From Algoriphagus aestuarii (GTDB lineage: Bacteria; Bacteroidota; Bacteroidia; Cytophagales; Cyclobacteriaceae): DNA of 64,000 bases. Under the pieces are notes generated by a model, which saw nothing but the letters and a program-made list of their open reading frames with translations, ran no database searches and was not told where the DNA came from. The stretch lies in assembly GCA_017051695.1 (NCBI GenBank), contig JAFIDK010000001.1, positions 620,001-684,000 on the forward strand, read 5' to 3'. Made by a program: the position numbers and the translations under genes. Shown one piece after another: positions 45,776-55,365 of the stretch. The number at the start of each line of letters is the position of its first letter. Within the stretch, counting starts at the first letter, position 1.

Positions 45776-46842
45776 AAAAATTAATTGCCCTCTTAGCTTT
45801 TCTAGTGATAACTGGATCCACTTTGAAAGCACAGACAGCCAACAAAATTATTCTTACTACTCAAGAATTTCTCAAAACACTCGATGCTGAGCAAAAATCC
45901 CAAGTAATGCTTTCCATGGACGACAGCTTGAGAACCAAATGGACCAATCTTCCCTTAGGCCTTGCACCCAGAGCTGGTCTTAGATATGGTGATTTCTCTG
46001 AAGCATCTAAAATTAAATTCCATCAGATTTTAAGTGCCATTTTCAGCTCTCAAGGATATCTAAAAACCTTTACCATCATGCAGGTAGATGATATTTTGCA
46101 CGAACTATTTGAGATCCAATACAAAGAAGGTAAGATCCCTGAAAACACAATCAAGATGATCCGTGGGCTCAACTGGGATTATGGAAATTATTTCGCAGCT
46201 GTTTGGGGTGAACCGACTGCTGAAGGCACTTGGGGATTAAAATTTGAAGGCCATCATATTTCTATCAACCTAACTATGGCAAATTCTGAATATTCCTTGA
46301 CTCCTTTGTTTTTTGGTTCCGATCCAGCCGTGGTTGAGCAAACCCAATACGCCGGCCTGAGACCTTTGAGTAAAGAAGAGGACTATGGGTTTTGGTTTGT
46401 GAACCTGCTCAACGATGAACAAAAAGCAAAAGCAGTTTTCGAAGACAAAGTACCAGGAGATATCATTACCAGCCCAGATCGACCTCAATGGATTTCTGAA
46501 TACCGTGGAATCAAAGGATCCGAACTGAATCCCGAGCAGCAAAAAGTACTACACTACCTCATCGAAGAGTACATCGGGAATTTAGAAACCCAAAAAGCCG
46601 AGGAGTATATGGCTATTCTACATGAGGGTGGACTGGATGAGGTCTATTTCTCTTGGATTGGAAGTTTGGAACCAATGAAAGCTCATTATTATCTCATTCA
46701 CAGTCCTGATTTTATCATCGAATATGACAATGTAGGGTTCTTGGATAATGCCAACCATATTCATTCTATCCTCAGAAAAAATAACAGTGACTTTGGTGCC
46801 GACATTTTGAGAAAACACCGAATGGATCACAACCACAATTAA
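45772..46842 (+). CDS. DUF3500-family secreted protein
   Basis: 356 residues. Signal peptide about 1-21 (ends LKAQ). DUF3500 features: FEGHHISINLT in the middle, HYYLIHSPDFIIEYDN, NHIHSILR and a C-terminal HRMDHNHN. The conserved His pairs could bind metal, which is inference. The start overlaps the dioxygenase stop (ATGA), a strong sign of coupled translation. No function is established for the family, and its pairing with a Tat dioxygenase gene is of interest. Confidence 0.87.
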   Translation: MKKLIALLAFLVITGSTLKAQTANKIILTTQEFLKTLDAEQKSQVMLSMDDSLRTKWTNLPLGLAPRAGLRYGDFSEASKIKFHQILSAIFSSQGYLKTFTIMQVDDILHELFEIQYKEGKIPENTIKMIRGLNWDYGNYFAAVWGEPTAEGTWGLKFEGHHISINLTMANSEYSLTPLFFGSDPAVVEQTQYAGLRPLSKEEDYGFWFVNLLNDEQKAKAVFEDKVPGDIITSPDRPQWISEYRGIKGSELNPEQQKVLHYLIEEYIGNLETQKAEEYMAILHEGGLDEVYFSWIGSLEPMKAHYYLIHSPDFIIEYDNVGFLDNANHIHSILRKNNSDFGADILRKHRMDHNHN

Positions 46843-46889
46843 AATCAATAGCTAAAAGTTTTTTTTACCCATGAATCATTTTATTAACT

Positions 46890-48221
46890 ATGCAAGATCA
46901 AACACCACCGAAAATTTCCGCTACCCTAGGGATGGAGCGGATCCAGTCTCTCGATGTCATGAGAGGCTTTGTATTATTTGGTATTCTTCTGATGAATATC
47001 AATGGCTTTGGACTGGCCAAAGCATATAGTGACCCAACAGTAGCCGGTGGATCTACCGGGTATAATTTGTACACCTGGATCACCACCAATATGTTTTTTG
47101 AAGGCACGATGCGAGCCTTATTCTCCCTACTTTTTGGAGTGGGGATGTTTATATTTTTGGACAGACTTTTAAAAAAAGATGCAGGGATCAAAGCAGCAGA
47201 TATCTACTTCAGAAGATTGATGTATTTATTGGTTTTTGGTCTGATTCACGGCTACCTCTTGCTTTGGGTAGGTGAGATCCTTTACCAATACGCCTTGATG
47301 GGTTTCTTGGTATACTCTTTTAGACAAATGGCACCCAAAAGATTGATAGCAGTGGCCATTCTATTGATTTCCAATGGTACTTTATGGAATTATGTGGATT
47401 ACAAAGACACCAAAAAGTTTGTAGCAAATGTGGCAGAGGCGACCGTCTACAAAGCAGAGGGAAAAGAGCTAACCAAAGAATTGGAAGATGCTTCTGAGCG
47501 ATGGGAAAAAAGAGAAAAAGACCGTTCCCCAGAAGCAATTGCAGAGCATAATGCCGAGATGCATAAAGGATATTTTAGCGTGGTCGCTTTCCTTGCTCCC
47601 ACCAATTTTGAGTTTGACACCATTTGGCCCTATCGTGATGATGTATGGGATGTATTAAGTATGATGCTCATAGGGATTGCACTTTTTCGATGGAATGTTC
47701 TTTCCGGTGAAAAGTCCTTTGGATTTTATGGAACAATGGCTCTAATAGGGTATGCCCTTGGCCTTGCTATCAATTATTATGAAACAAAATCCATTTTGGA
47801 CGCTGACTTTTCTTTATTGTCCTTTTCTAAATCCAATATCACCTACTTTTGGGGGAGGTTGTTTATCTCCTTTGGGCATGTAGGAGCCATTTTGTTATTC
47901 TGTAAATCAGGGATTCTAGCAGGTTTTCAACATAGCATGGCTGCAGTAGGAAAAATGGCTTTGACCAATTACATGATGCACTCTGTCATCTGCATGATCA
48001 TTTTTACCGGAGTAGGTTTTGGGATGTTTGGGAAACTCCAACGATATGAATTACTCTATGTGGTCTTTAGTATCTGGATTTTCCAGTTGATTCTAAGTCC
48101 GATTTGGCTGAAGTATTTCTATTTCGGGCCCATGGAATGGCTTTGGAGAAGCTTGAGTTATCAAAAAAGGCAATTGTTTAAACGGCCAGGAATAACTCCA
48201 CCATCTTTGGCTGTGCAGTAA
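46890..48221 (+). CDS. DUF418-family multi-pass membrane protein
   Basis: 443 residues with about ten TM segments. DUF418 marks are the N-terminal RIQSLDVMRGFVLFGILLMNI and the C-terminal MALTNYMMHSVICMIIF with SIWIFQLILSPIWLKYFYFGPMEWLWRSL. A charged, Lys/Glu-rich loop lies near residues 180-225. Function unknown; related to acyltransferase-3-like membrane proteins. It starts 47 nt after the DUF3500 gene, and a 13-bp terminator at 48227 ends the group. Confidence 0.9.
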   Translation: MQDQTPPKISATLGMERIQSLDVMRGFVLFGILLMNINGFGLAKAYSDPTVAGGSTGYNLYTWITTNMFFEGTMRALFSLLFGVGMFIFLDRLLKKDAGIKAADIYFRRLMYLLVFGLIHGYLLLWVGEILYQYALMGFLVYSFRQMAPKRLIAVAILLISNGTLWNYVDYKDTKKFVANVAEATVYKAEGKELTKELEDASERWEKREKDRSPEAIAEHNAEMHKGYFSVVAFLAPTNFEFDTIWPYRDDVWDVLSMMLIGIALFRWNVLSGEKSFGFYGTMALIGYALGLAINYYETKSILDADFSLLSFSKSNITYFWGRLFISFGHVGAILLFCKSGILAGFQHSMAAVGKMALTNYMMHSVICMIIFTGVGFGMFGKLQRYELLYVVFSIWIFQLILSPIWLKYFYFGPMEWLWRSLSYQKRQLFKRPGITPPSLAVQ

Positions 48222-48226
48222 ATTCA

Positions 48227-48269
48227 AATCGGTAGAAGGCAAATCTAAAGCACCTTCTACCGATTGTTT
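48227..48269 (+). terminator. Intrinsic terminator after the DUF418 gene
   Basis: A perfect 13-bp stem AATCGGTAGAAGG/CCTTCTACCGATT with a 13-nt loop is followed by GTTT. It begins 6 nt after the stop. Confidence 0.8.
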
Positions 48270-48492
48270 ATTGAAGTATTCCATTCTTAATTTCTTTTGA
48301 AATAGGACCTCAAATGATATTTATAGTAAATTTTGAATGTTCAATCTTAAAACCCAGCAATTCGAAAAGCATGATCTTATTGTTTAATACCCTGAAAAGT
48401 TTTAGAAATTGCTTCAGGAATGGGATCTTTATTTTGAAAGAGCCGGTGTCATTATCCCAACCCCAAAATCAAATTAATCCTTAAAGTATCTT

Positions 48493-50181
48493 ATGAAGAG
48501 TATCCATTTCTTTCTTATTTCATTTTTATCAAGTTTCTTAATCTATGCCCCCAGCTATTCCCAAACCTATGGTCAAAACGGGATGGTGGTTTCGGATCAT
48601 TATTTAGCCTCTGAAGTTGGGGTGGCTATCTTGAAAAAAGGTGGTAATGCCATTGATGCTACTGTTGCCACTGCCTTTGCTTTGGCAGTAACCCATCCTG
48701 AAGCCGGAAATATCGGAGGGGGAGGATTTATAGTCTACATGAAACCTGATGGAGATGTGACCACTTTTGATTTTCGTGAAAAAGCCCCTTTGGCAGCCAG
48801 TCCCACCATGTTTCTTGGGGAGGACGGCAAAATCAAAGACAATTCAAATCATCGCGGACTGCTCTCAGTGGGTGTTCCCGGAACTGTTGCAGGACTTTAT
48901 CAAGCCCATCAAAAATATGGGAAACTACCTTGGAAAGACCTAGTCGACCCAGCTATCCAATTGGCGAAAAAAGGCTTCCCAATGTCTTGGGGATTATACA
49001 AAGCAGCTTTGAGAATGTCAGAAGGTGATGAATCTTGGGATATCATGAAAGATTATTTCCGAAACAGCAATGGGGAAATAGTTGGTCCAGGGGAACTTTG
49101 GAAGCAAGTGGCATTAGCCAAAACTCTCGAAGAAATCAAAAAGCACGGAAGAGATGGTTTCTACAAAGGAAAAGTTGCTGCTGAGATTGAAGCTTACATG
49201 AAGGCCAATGGCGGGATCATCACCCAAGAGGATTTAGCCAAATACGAGGCGGTAGAAAGAAAGCCGGTAACAACCAAGTTTAAAGAATTTGAAATTTTCT
49301 CTATGCCTCCACCGAGTTCCGGTGGGGTGGCTTTGATCGAAATGATGAATCTCTTGGAAGCTGCTGATATTTCATCCGTGGAGTTTAATTCCACAGCTTA
49401 TGTGCATTTGGTTGCGGAAGCCATGAGAAGAGCCTTTGCAGATCGGGCTGAGTTTTTGGGAGATCCGGATTTCAATCCCGAAATGCCTGTTGATAAGTTG
49501 ATCTCAAAGGATTTTGCAAAAGCAAGATTCGAAAATCTGGATTTAAATCATGCCTCCAAAAGTGACTCTTCAAAATATGGACAACTCTATGGAGGAGATC
49601 ACACTACTCATTTCTCAGTTGTTGATAAGGATGGAAACGCGATTTCCATGACCTATACGCTAGAAAATTCCTATGGTGCCAAAATGGGATCCTCTAAACT
49701 GGGATTTATTTTCAATAATGAAATGGGGGATTTCAACCCAATTCCCGGAGTAACCACCTCTACTGGACTGATCGGTTCGGATCCTAATCTGGTAGCCCCC
49801 GAAAAACGCATGCTTTCCAGCATGACTCCTACCATTGTGTCAAAAGATGGAAAACCTTATTTGGTGATTGGCAGCCCAGGAGGTAGAACCATCATCAATA
49901 CCGTATTCCAAACGGTTCTCAATGTTTTGGTTTACGACATGCGGATAGATCGCGCTATTGAAGCCATGAAAATCCATCATCAATGGCTTCCGGATCAAAT
50001 CCTTTACGAAAGAAATCTACTCTCACCAGATACCAGAAAAGCATTGGAAGAAATGGGACATACCCTAAGACCTACCACTAACATTGGTGTATTGATGGGA
50101 ATAACGTACGATCCAGAATTGAAAGTATACATGGGAGCGGCAGATTCTTCCAGTGAGGATGGAGCGGCAAGAGGATATTAG
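48493..50181 (+). CDS. ggt: Gamma-glutamyltransferase (self-processing)
   Basis: 562 residues, normal length. Signal peptide about 1-23. The nucleophile is Thr371 in the family motif HTTHFSVVD, where autocleavage gives the large and small subunits. Other marks are NAIDATVATAFAL, EAGNIGGGGF, PPPSSGG, and the C-terminal GAADSSSEDGAARGY. It hydrolyses or transfers the gamma-glutamyl group of glutathione and related peptides in the periplasm. It is followed by an APC permease after 245 bases, which might import the released amino acids (inference). Confidence 0.95.
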   Translation: MKSIHFFLISFLSSFLIYAPSYSQTYGQNGMVVSDHYLASEVGVAILKKGGNAIDATVATAFALAVTHPEAGNIGGGGFIVYMKPDGDVTTFDFREKAPLAASPTMFLGEDGKIKDNSNHRGLLSVGVPGTVAGLYQAHQKYGKLPWKDLVDPAIQLAKKGFPMSWGLYKAALRMSEGDESWDIMKDYFRNSNGEIVGPGELWKQVALAKTLEEIKKHGRDGFYKGKVAAEIEAYMKANGGIITQEDLAKYEAVERKPVTTKFKEFEIFSMPPPSSGGVALIEMMNLLEAADISSVEFNSTAYVHLVAEAMRRAFADRAEFLGDPDFNPEMPVDKLISKDFAKARFENLDLNHASKSDSSKYGQLYGGDHTTHFSVVDKDGNAISMTYTLENSYGAKMGSSKLGFIFNNEMGDFNPIPGVTTSTGLIGSDPNLVAPEKRMLSSMTPTIVSKDGKPYLVIGSPGGRTIINTVFQTVLNVLVYDMRIDRAIEAMKIHHQWLPDQILYERNLLSPDTRKALEEMGHTLRPTTNIGVLMGITYDPELKVYMGAADSSSEDGAARGY

Positions 50182-50184
50182 GTT

Positions 50185-50274
50185 CGGTAGACAGTCGCAG
50201 GTTGCAGTCGCAACGGAAGTCTGAAAGCTAAAGTGAAAAAGCTAAAAAGACGGTAGACAGGAGACGGTAGATGG
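50185..50274. repeat. Degenerate short tandem and dispersed repeats
   Basis: CGGTAGACAG occurs at 50185-50194 and 50251-50260, followed closely by CGGTAGATGG. Between them are GCAG-based repeats and two AAGCTAAA units. No coding frame is suggested. Confidence 0.6.
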
Positions 50275-50284
50275 AAATGCATCC

Positions 50285-50348
50285 AATCCCCCTTGGAGAA
50301 GATTTATATTTTGGATTCGGGTTTTGAACAAAGGGGGCCAGGGGGATT
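50285..50348. repeat. Imperfect inverted repeat
   Basis: AATCCCCCTTGG at 50285-50296 and CCAGGGGGATT at 50338-50348 pair with one bulge around a 41-nt interior. It lies just upstream of the APC permease gene. Confidence 0.5.
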
Positions 50349-50426
50349 TTAAAATAGTTTGAAGAAAAATGCTGGCAATGGTCAGTAAAAAAATAAATAG
50401 CAAGAGATCTAAAATCAACTAGAAGA

Positions 50427-51725
50427 GTGGAAAACGAAACGGGTTTAAAAAGGGAAATAGGTGTCTGGGGGCTATCCGCGAACATTGTCAACATCATCGT
50501 TGGGGCAGGGATTTTTGTTTTGCCAGCGATAGTTGCGGAAATCATGGGTTCCTCGGGAATCGTGGTTTATCTGTTTTGTGGGTTTCTGATAGCCTTGGTG
50601 ATGCTCTGCTTTGCAGAAGCGGGAAGTAAAATTACTCGATCTGGAGGTGGATATGCCTATGTAGAAACCGCTTTTGGGCCTTATCCGGGATTTTTGGCTG
50701 CAATTTTTATGGTAACTGGAAGTGTGTTTTCGGATGCCGCTGTGGCCAATGCCTTGGTAGAATTAATCGGTTTGGCTTTCCCTGTTTTTACTGATTCGGT
50801 CAATAGGTTCCTTTTATTATTTGTCTTCTTTTCTAGTTTGGCCTTCCTAAACGTCATCGGAGTGAAACAGGGGATTGGCTTGGTCAAAATCAATACAGTT
50901 GCAAAACTGACCCCAATTCTTCTCTTGATAATTTTCAGTTGGAAAGATGTCTCATTTTCAAATTTATACTGGGCATCAGCTCCTTCCTTCAACCAATTTG
51001 GGCAGGCTTGTTTGATTTTGTTTTTCGCCTTTCAGGGAGGAGACGCCGGCCTGACTGTGGGAGGAGAAATAAAAAATCCTCAAAAAACAGTTCCTAAGGC
51101 AATATTCATGGGGATTTTCTTTGTCCTGATACTCTATGTGCTCATTCAAACAGTGGCTCAGGGAGTCATGGGAGATCAACTTCCAGAATTTAAAGAAGCT
51201 CCATTGGCGGCTGTTGCCAACGTGGTTTTCGGTCCTATTGGATACACGGCGCTTTTGATCGGAGCAGGAATTTCCATGTTTGGTATGCTCAGTGGTGAAA
51301 TCTTAAATCTTCCTCGGGTCATTTTTGGTCTGGCAAGTGACAAGGTCATCCCAATGGAAAGATTAGCCGCCATCCATCCTAGATTCAAAACTCCTTACTT
51401 GGCCATCTTGCTGTATGCAGGCTTGGGTTTCACCTTGGCAGCTTTGGGTGGTTTCCGGCAATTAGCCGTGATCGCATCAGCTAGTATGCTCTTGGTGTAT
51501 TTTGGAGTTTGCCTTTCAGTCATTTGGCTTAGGAAAAAACAAGAATCCCAACCAGGAGATTTCAAAATCCCTTTCGGCCCAGTTGTCCCCATTTTATCTG
51601 CAGCAATTATCTTGTTTTTCCTTTCTAACCTGACAGGATATGAGAAAACCGGCTTGTTTATATTCTTCGTGGCTTTGACAGTTATCTACTACTTGGTGAG
51701 AGCCATCAGAAATAAAAAGTCCTAA
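50427..51725 (+). CDS. APC-superfamily amino acid permease
   Basis: 432 residues with about 12 TM helices. The TM1 motif NIIVGAGIFVLPA is diagnostic for APC carriers, with LRxGGxxYxxxEtAFGP-like GGGYAYVETAFGP near residue 75. The start is a GTG at 50427: no in-frame ATG lies before the first TM helix, so it is needed to include the conserved N-terminus. The amino acid carried is unknown. The S9 peptidase gene starts 40 nt later. Confidence 0.92.
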   Translation: MENETGLKREIGVWGLSANIVNIIVGAGIFVLPAIVAEIMGSSGIVVYLFCGFLIALVMLCFAEAGSKITRSGGGYAYVETAFGPYPGFLAAIFMVTGSVFSDAAVANALVELIGLAFPVFTDSVNRFLLLFVFFSSLAFLNVIGVKQGIGLVKINTVAKLTPILLLIIFSWKDVSFSNLYWASAPSFNQFGQACLILFFAFQGGDAGLTVGGEIKNPQKTVPKAIFMGIFFVLILYVLIQTVAQGVMGDQLPEFKEAPLAAVANVVFGPIGYTALLIGAGISMFGMLSGEILNLPRVIFGLASDKVIPMERLAAIHPRFKTPYLAILLYAGLGFTLAALGGFRQLAVIASASMLLVYFGVCLSVIWLRKKQESQPGDFKIPFGPVVPILSAAIILFFLSNLTGYEKTGLFIFFVALTVIYYLVRAIRNKKS

Positions 51726-51765
51726 CGATGAATCCCTTATTCTTCCACCTAACCTTTTCCCAATC

Positions 51766-53796
51766 ATGAAAAAATTCACCTTTCTTTTTGCCTTATTGTT
51801 AACGGCCTTTTCAAGTTTACTGGCCCAACAAACGTCAAACTTAGAGCTCAAAGACATTTTTGATCTGGAATATGTAACCAATCCGTCTATTTCTCCAGAT
51901 GGTACCAAGGTGGTCTATGTTCGGAATTTCAAAGACATCATGACTGATAGAGATTATTCCAATCTCTGGATCACGAATATAGATGGAACACAAAATCGTC
52001 CTTTGACACAGGGAAATCACAACGATGTGGGACCGGTTTGGTCTCATGATGGAACCAAAATCGCTTATAAATCCAATCAGCAGGATGAGAAAATGAAGCT
52101 TTTTGTCCTTTATCTGGACACCAAAGAATCCGTTGCTTTGACAAATTCAGCCAATGCTCCCAGTTCGGTTTCATGGTCTAATGACAACCAGCAACTGGCT
52201 TTCACCCAATTTGTCCCAAAATCCAAAAAGTCACTTTTAAATATCCCAAGTAAACCTGAAGGTGCAACTTGGAATGAAGCTCCAATCTATATTGATGAGA
52301 TGAATTATCGGGGTGATGGTGCTGGATATTTCAAAGACGGAAATCAAGGAATTTTCACCATTGGTTTGGCAGGTGGAACAGCCAAGCAATGGACTTCGGA
52401 TGATTTTGATTATGGCTCACCTCAGTGGGCAAAGGATGGAAAAAGCCTGATTTTCTCAGCAAACCTACATGAAAACCATGAGTTGGAGCCCGGCAATTCT
52501 GAAATCTATCAACTGGATTTGACTTCAGGTGCGATTAAAGCTTTGACTTCCCGTTTTGGTCCCGATAGTGGACCGGTACTTTCTCCCGATGGAACACAGA
52601 TCGCATTTACTGGTTACGATGACTCGTATCAAGGGTATCAGGTCACCAATTTGTATGTCATGAATAGGGATGGATCAGGTGTCAAAAACCTGACTGCCGA
52701 CCTGGACAGGGATGCCGGAAATCCACAATGGGAAGCAAACGGAAAAGGAATCTATTTTCAATACGATGAATTTGGAGACACTAAAATCGGACATGTAGCA
52801 CTTACTGGAAAAATCCGAACAGTTGTGGAAGGACTCGGTGGTTTGGATCTAGGAAGACCTTACAATGCCGGTGATTATTCAGTTTCTTCGAATACCAAAT
52901 TTGCATTCACTTTGGGTGGAGCAGATCATCCGGCTGACTTAGCTGTTTGGTCAGATGGTGAAATCAAAAGAATTACTGCGCTCAATGATGATGTGTTCTC
53001 CTACCGTAATCTTGGAAAAGTGGAAGAAATCTGGTGGGAATCCTCTTTTGACGGATTGAAAATCCAAGGCTGGATCGTGACTCCTCCAAATTTTGACCCG
53101 AGCAAAAAATACCCTTTCATCCTTGAAATCCATGGTGGACCTTTTGCTATGTATGGACCTGCATTTTCTTATGAAATTCAGCAATATGCCGCTGCGGGAT
53201 ATGTAGTCCTTTATTCCAACCCGAGAGGAAGTACTGGTTATGGACAGGAGTTTGGTAATTCCATTCACCACGATTATCCGAATCATGATTATGCTGATCT
53301 AATGTCTGGCGTTGATGCTGTGATCGAAAAAGGTTATGTAGACACCGAAAATCTATTTGTTACTGGTGGTAGTGGGGGTGGTTTACTGACTGCCTGGATA
53401 GTAGGTAAAACCGATCGCTTTAAAGCTGCAGTAGTTGCAAAGCCTGTGATCAATTGGTCTACTCATGTCTTATATGCGGATAATCCAGCCTTTTTTACAA
53501 AATATTGGTTTCCTGGAAATCCATGGGAAGAGCCTGAGAATTATGCAAAACGCTCTCCGATAACTTTTGTCGGCAATGTCAAAACACCAACCATGTTATT
53601 GACCGGAGAAAAGGATTACAGAACACCGATCGCTGAGTCGGAGCAGTTTTATGCGGCATTGAAATTATTGGAAGTGGAAACTGCTATGGTACGGATTCCT
53701 AATGCCTCTCATGGCCTAGTCAATAGACCCAGTATGCTGATGAGTAAGACTGCCTCGATTTTGAGCTGGTTTAACCATTATAGAGATCAAAAATAA
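51766..53796 (+). CDS. S9-family prolyl-oligopeptidase-type peptidase
   Basis: 676 residues. Signal peptide about 1-20 (ends LLAQ). An N-terminal beta-propeller of about 400 residues, with PD40-like blades, is followed by an alpha/beta-hydrolase domain. The catalytic triad candidates are the Ser of GGSGGGLL (about 540), the Asp of GEKDYRTP and the His of NASHGL. The GGPFAMYGPAFSYEIQ and NPRGSTGYGQ segments are typical of the DPP-IV/acylaminoacyl peptidase branch. It cleaves short peptides in the periplasm. It begins a close chain of genes extending to 56394. Confidence 0.93.
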   Translation: MKKFTFLFALLLTAFSSLLAQQTSNLELKDIFDLEYVTNPSISPDGTKVVYVRNFKDIMTDRDYSNLWITNIDGTQNRPLTQGNHNDVGPVWSHDGTKIAYKSNQQDEKMKLFVLYLDTKESVALTNSANAPSSVSWSNDNQQLAFTQFVPKSKKSLLNIPSKPEGATWNEAPIYIDEMNYRGDGAGYFKDGNQGIFTIGLAGGTAKQWTSDDFDYGSPQWAKDGKSLIFSANLHENHELEPGNSEIYQLDLTSGAIKALTSRFGPDSGPVLSPDGTQIAFTGYDDSYQGYQVTNLYVMNRDGSGVKNLTADLDRDAGNPQWEANGKGIYFQYDEFGDTKIGHVALTGKIRTVVEGLGGLDLGRPYNAGDYSVSSNTKFAFTLGGADHPADLAVWSDGEIKRITALNDDVFSYRNLGKVEEIWWESSFDGLKIQGWIVTPPNFDPSKKYPFILEIHGGPFAMYGPAFSYEIQQYAAAGYVVLYSNPRGSTGYGQEFGNSIHHDYPNHDYADLMSGVDAVIEKGYVDTENLFVTGGSGGGLLTAWIVGKTDRFKAAVVAKPVINWSTHVLYADNPAFFTKYWFPGNPWEEPENYAKRSPITFVGNVKTPTMLLTGEKDYRTPIAESEQFYAALKLLEVETAMVRIPNASHGLVNRPSMLMSKTASILSWFNHYRDQK

Positions 53797-53817
53797 GTGA
53801 ACCTAAAATTCCAAGCT

Positions 53818-54354
53818 ATGAAAAAGTATCTTTTAACTCTGCTATTAAGTTGTCTTGTTGGGAGTCTTGTTCAGGCTCAAGGAATTGTATATCCAGCCAT
53901 TCAAGGGTATGGAGGCGTCAACGAAGTACCATTTGAAACCATCAAACCAGATCCCAATCAGCAATATAAATTCGTCATTGAATTGAGCAATTCCATAAAA
54001 GATAAAAAGGAGATTTCTGACTACTTGGACTATGCTGCAAAGATGTACAATGTCCATATTTATGGAGGAGTGCCTAAAGAGAATATAGACTTGGTCTTTG
54101 TAGTATATGCCGGCTCCACCCCGATTGCTCTCTCCAATGAAGAGTATTATAAGCGCTTTGAGGTAGCTAATCCAAATGCTGGCTTATTAGAGGAGCTTAA
54201 AAGAAACGGAATACGGGTTATCGTCTGTGGGCAATCCATGATGAAGCAGGATCTAACTCCTGAGATGATCTATCCGGGAGTAGAAATGGCAGTATCCAGA
54301 TTTACTGCAACTACTGATTTGATGAACAAGGGATATTTATTGTTTGGTCTTTAA
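53818..54354 (+). CDS. DsrE/DsrF-like family secreted protein
   Basis: 178 residues from the ATG at 53818. A GTG seven codons upstream at 53797 is less likely because the signal peptide begins at MKKYLL. Signal peptide to about SLVQAQ. The DsrE-fold pattern is seen: KFVIELSN, DLVFVVYAGSTPIALSN, NAGLLEELKRNGIRVIVCGQSMM with a conserved Cys. DsrE proteins relay sulfur or act in unknown periplasmic roles; the GQSM Cys is a possible active site. It starts 21 nt after the S9 peptidase gene. Confidence 0.85.
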   Translation: MKKYLLTLLLSCLVGSLVQAQGIVYPAIQGYGGVNEVPFETIKPDPNQQYKFVIELSNSIKDKKEISDYLDYAAKMYNVHIYGGVPKENIDLVFVVYAGSTPIALSNEEYYKRFEVANPNAGLLEELKRNGIRVIVCGQSMMKQDLTPEMIYPGVEMAVSRFTATTDLMNKGYLLFGL

Positions 54355-54363
54355 TCTTTCCTT

Positions 54364-54822
54364 ATGCAGCCTATTGTAAAGCCGTTTTTCAGGTTATTTC
54401 TGGGTCTATTGATGCTTTTAGCTGTCAATGTTTATGGACAGGAGACCGAAATCAAACAAATTCTGGCACAAAGAGAAGCTTCAAATGAAGCTCTAAAAAG
54501 CTTTGATGAAGCCTTGAACAATACATTTTTGACCGAAGATGTATTGATCACCACAGGTGCAGGCACCTTACTTTCCGGAAAAGCCGAACTCATCTCCTAT
54601 ATCCACAATGCCCAAGGGCCGAGAATGTATTGGGTTCGTACACCAGATGAGGTTATTGTCAATCCTGAAACCAAACTGGCTTGGGAAACTGGAACCTGGA
54701 AAGGGTTTGTAGAAGGGTCAGAAGAATCAGTCGTTGGAGGTAATTATTCTGCTCAATGGACCAAAAAATCAGGTACTTGGCTCATTCAATCGCAGTTGTT
54801 TGTGACTTTACCGAAAAAATAA
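54364..54822 (+). CDS. SnoaL/NTF2-like (DUF4440) secreted protein
   Basis: 152 residues. Signal peptide to about VNVYGQ. The fold is the NTF2-like cone: IKQILAQREASNEALKS helices, FLTEDVLITTGAG, ELISYIHNA, and strands ending with AQWTKKSGTWLIQSQLF. Many members act as binding or small-molecule enzymes. The ligand is not predictable here. It lies 9 nt after the DsrE gene and 8 nt before the VOC gene. Confidence 0.82.
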   Translation: MQPIVKPFFRLFLGLLMLLAVNVYGQETEIKQILAQREASNEALKSFDEALNNTFLTEDVLITTGAGTLLSGKAELISYIHNAQGPRMYWVRTPDEVIVNPETKLAWETGTWKGFVEGSEESVVGGNYSAQWTKKSGTWLIQSQLFVTLPKK

Positions 54823-54830
54823 TTACAGGA

Positions 54831-55361
54831 ATGAAAGATATAAACCCGAAATACTTTCTGAATAGATTATCCTTTATTGGAATATTCCTTCTGCTTTTCT
54901 CTTGCCAATCTCAGAATTTAAGCCATTCAGTTCTCCCTCGGTTCAATCATACATATCTCAATGTGGCTGATATGGATAGGTCGATTAAATTCTACACCTC
55001 CTCTTTCGATTTGGAAGTAGTTAAACATGTCAAAAAAATAAAAAGGACAACAGAAGATGGGGTGACAACAGAATCAGATATCAATCTGGCATTCTTTAGA
55101 TTTCCCGGGCAAGGATTTGTTTTGGAAGTCGGTGAAAACCCTGAATTCAAACCTGAAAACAGCTCGGCTAGTCTCCTGCATATCAGTGTGGAAGTGACCG
55201 ATATTGAGGCAGCTGGTCAGCGTGTTACAAAAGCTGGCGGAGTATTGGTTCGCCCGATTTCACGGGTAGAAATAGAAGGAATTACTGCCAAAACCATGTT
55301 TTTTACAGGACCTGATGGAGAAACTATAGAATTGATTCAATTGATCTCAGGAAAACTTTAG
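54831..55361 (+). CDS. VOC-family (glyoxalase-like) lipoprotein
   Basis: 176 residues from the ATG at 54831. An upstream in-frame ATG at 54756 lies within the previous gene and would bury the lipoprotein signal, whose lipobox is LLFSC. The VOC fold has four possible metal ligands: His in FNHTYL, Glu in FVLEVG, His in LLHISVEV and Glu in GETIEL. Activity could be isomerase, dioxygenase or fosfomycin-type, undetermined. It is followed after 4 nt by a frameshifted small ORF. Confidence 0.85.
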   Translation: MKDINPKYFLNRLSFIGIFLLLFSCQSQNLSHSVLPRFNHTYLNVADMDRSIKFYTSSFDLEVVKHVKKIKRTTEDGVTTESDINLAFFRFPGQGFVLEVGENPEFKPENSSASLLHISVEVTDIEAAGQRVTKAGGVLVRPISRVEIEGITAKTMFFTGPDGETIELIQLISGKL

Positions 55362-55365
55362 ATAA

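Noticed and set aside
54756-54830. Earlier ATG for the VOC lipoprotein
   Set aside because: It lies inside the preceding gene and would place 25 polar residues before the lipoprotein signal.
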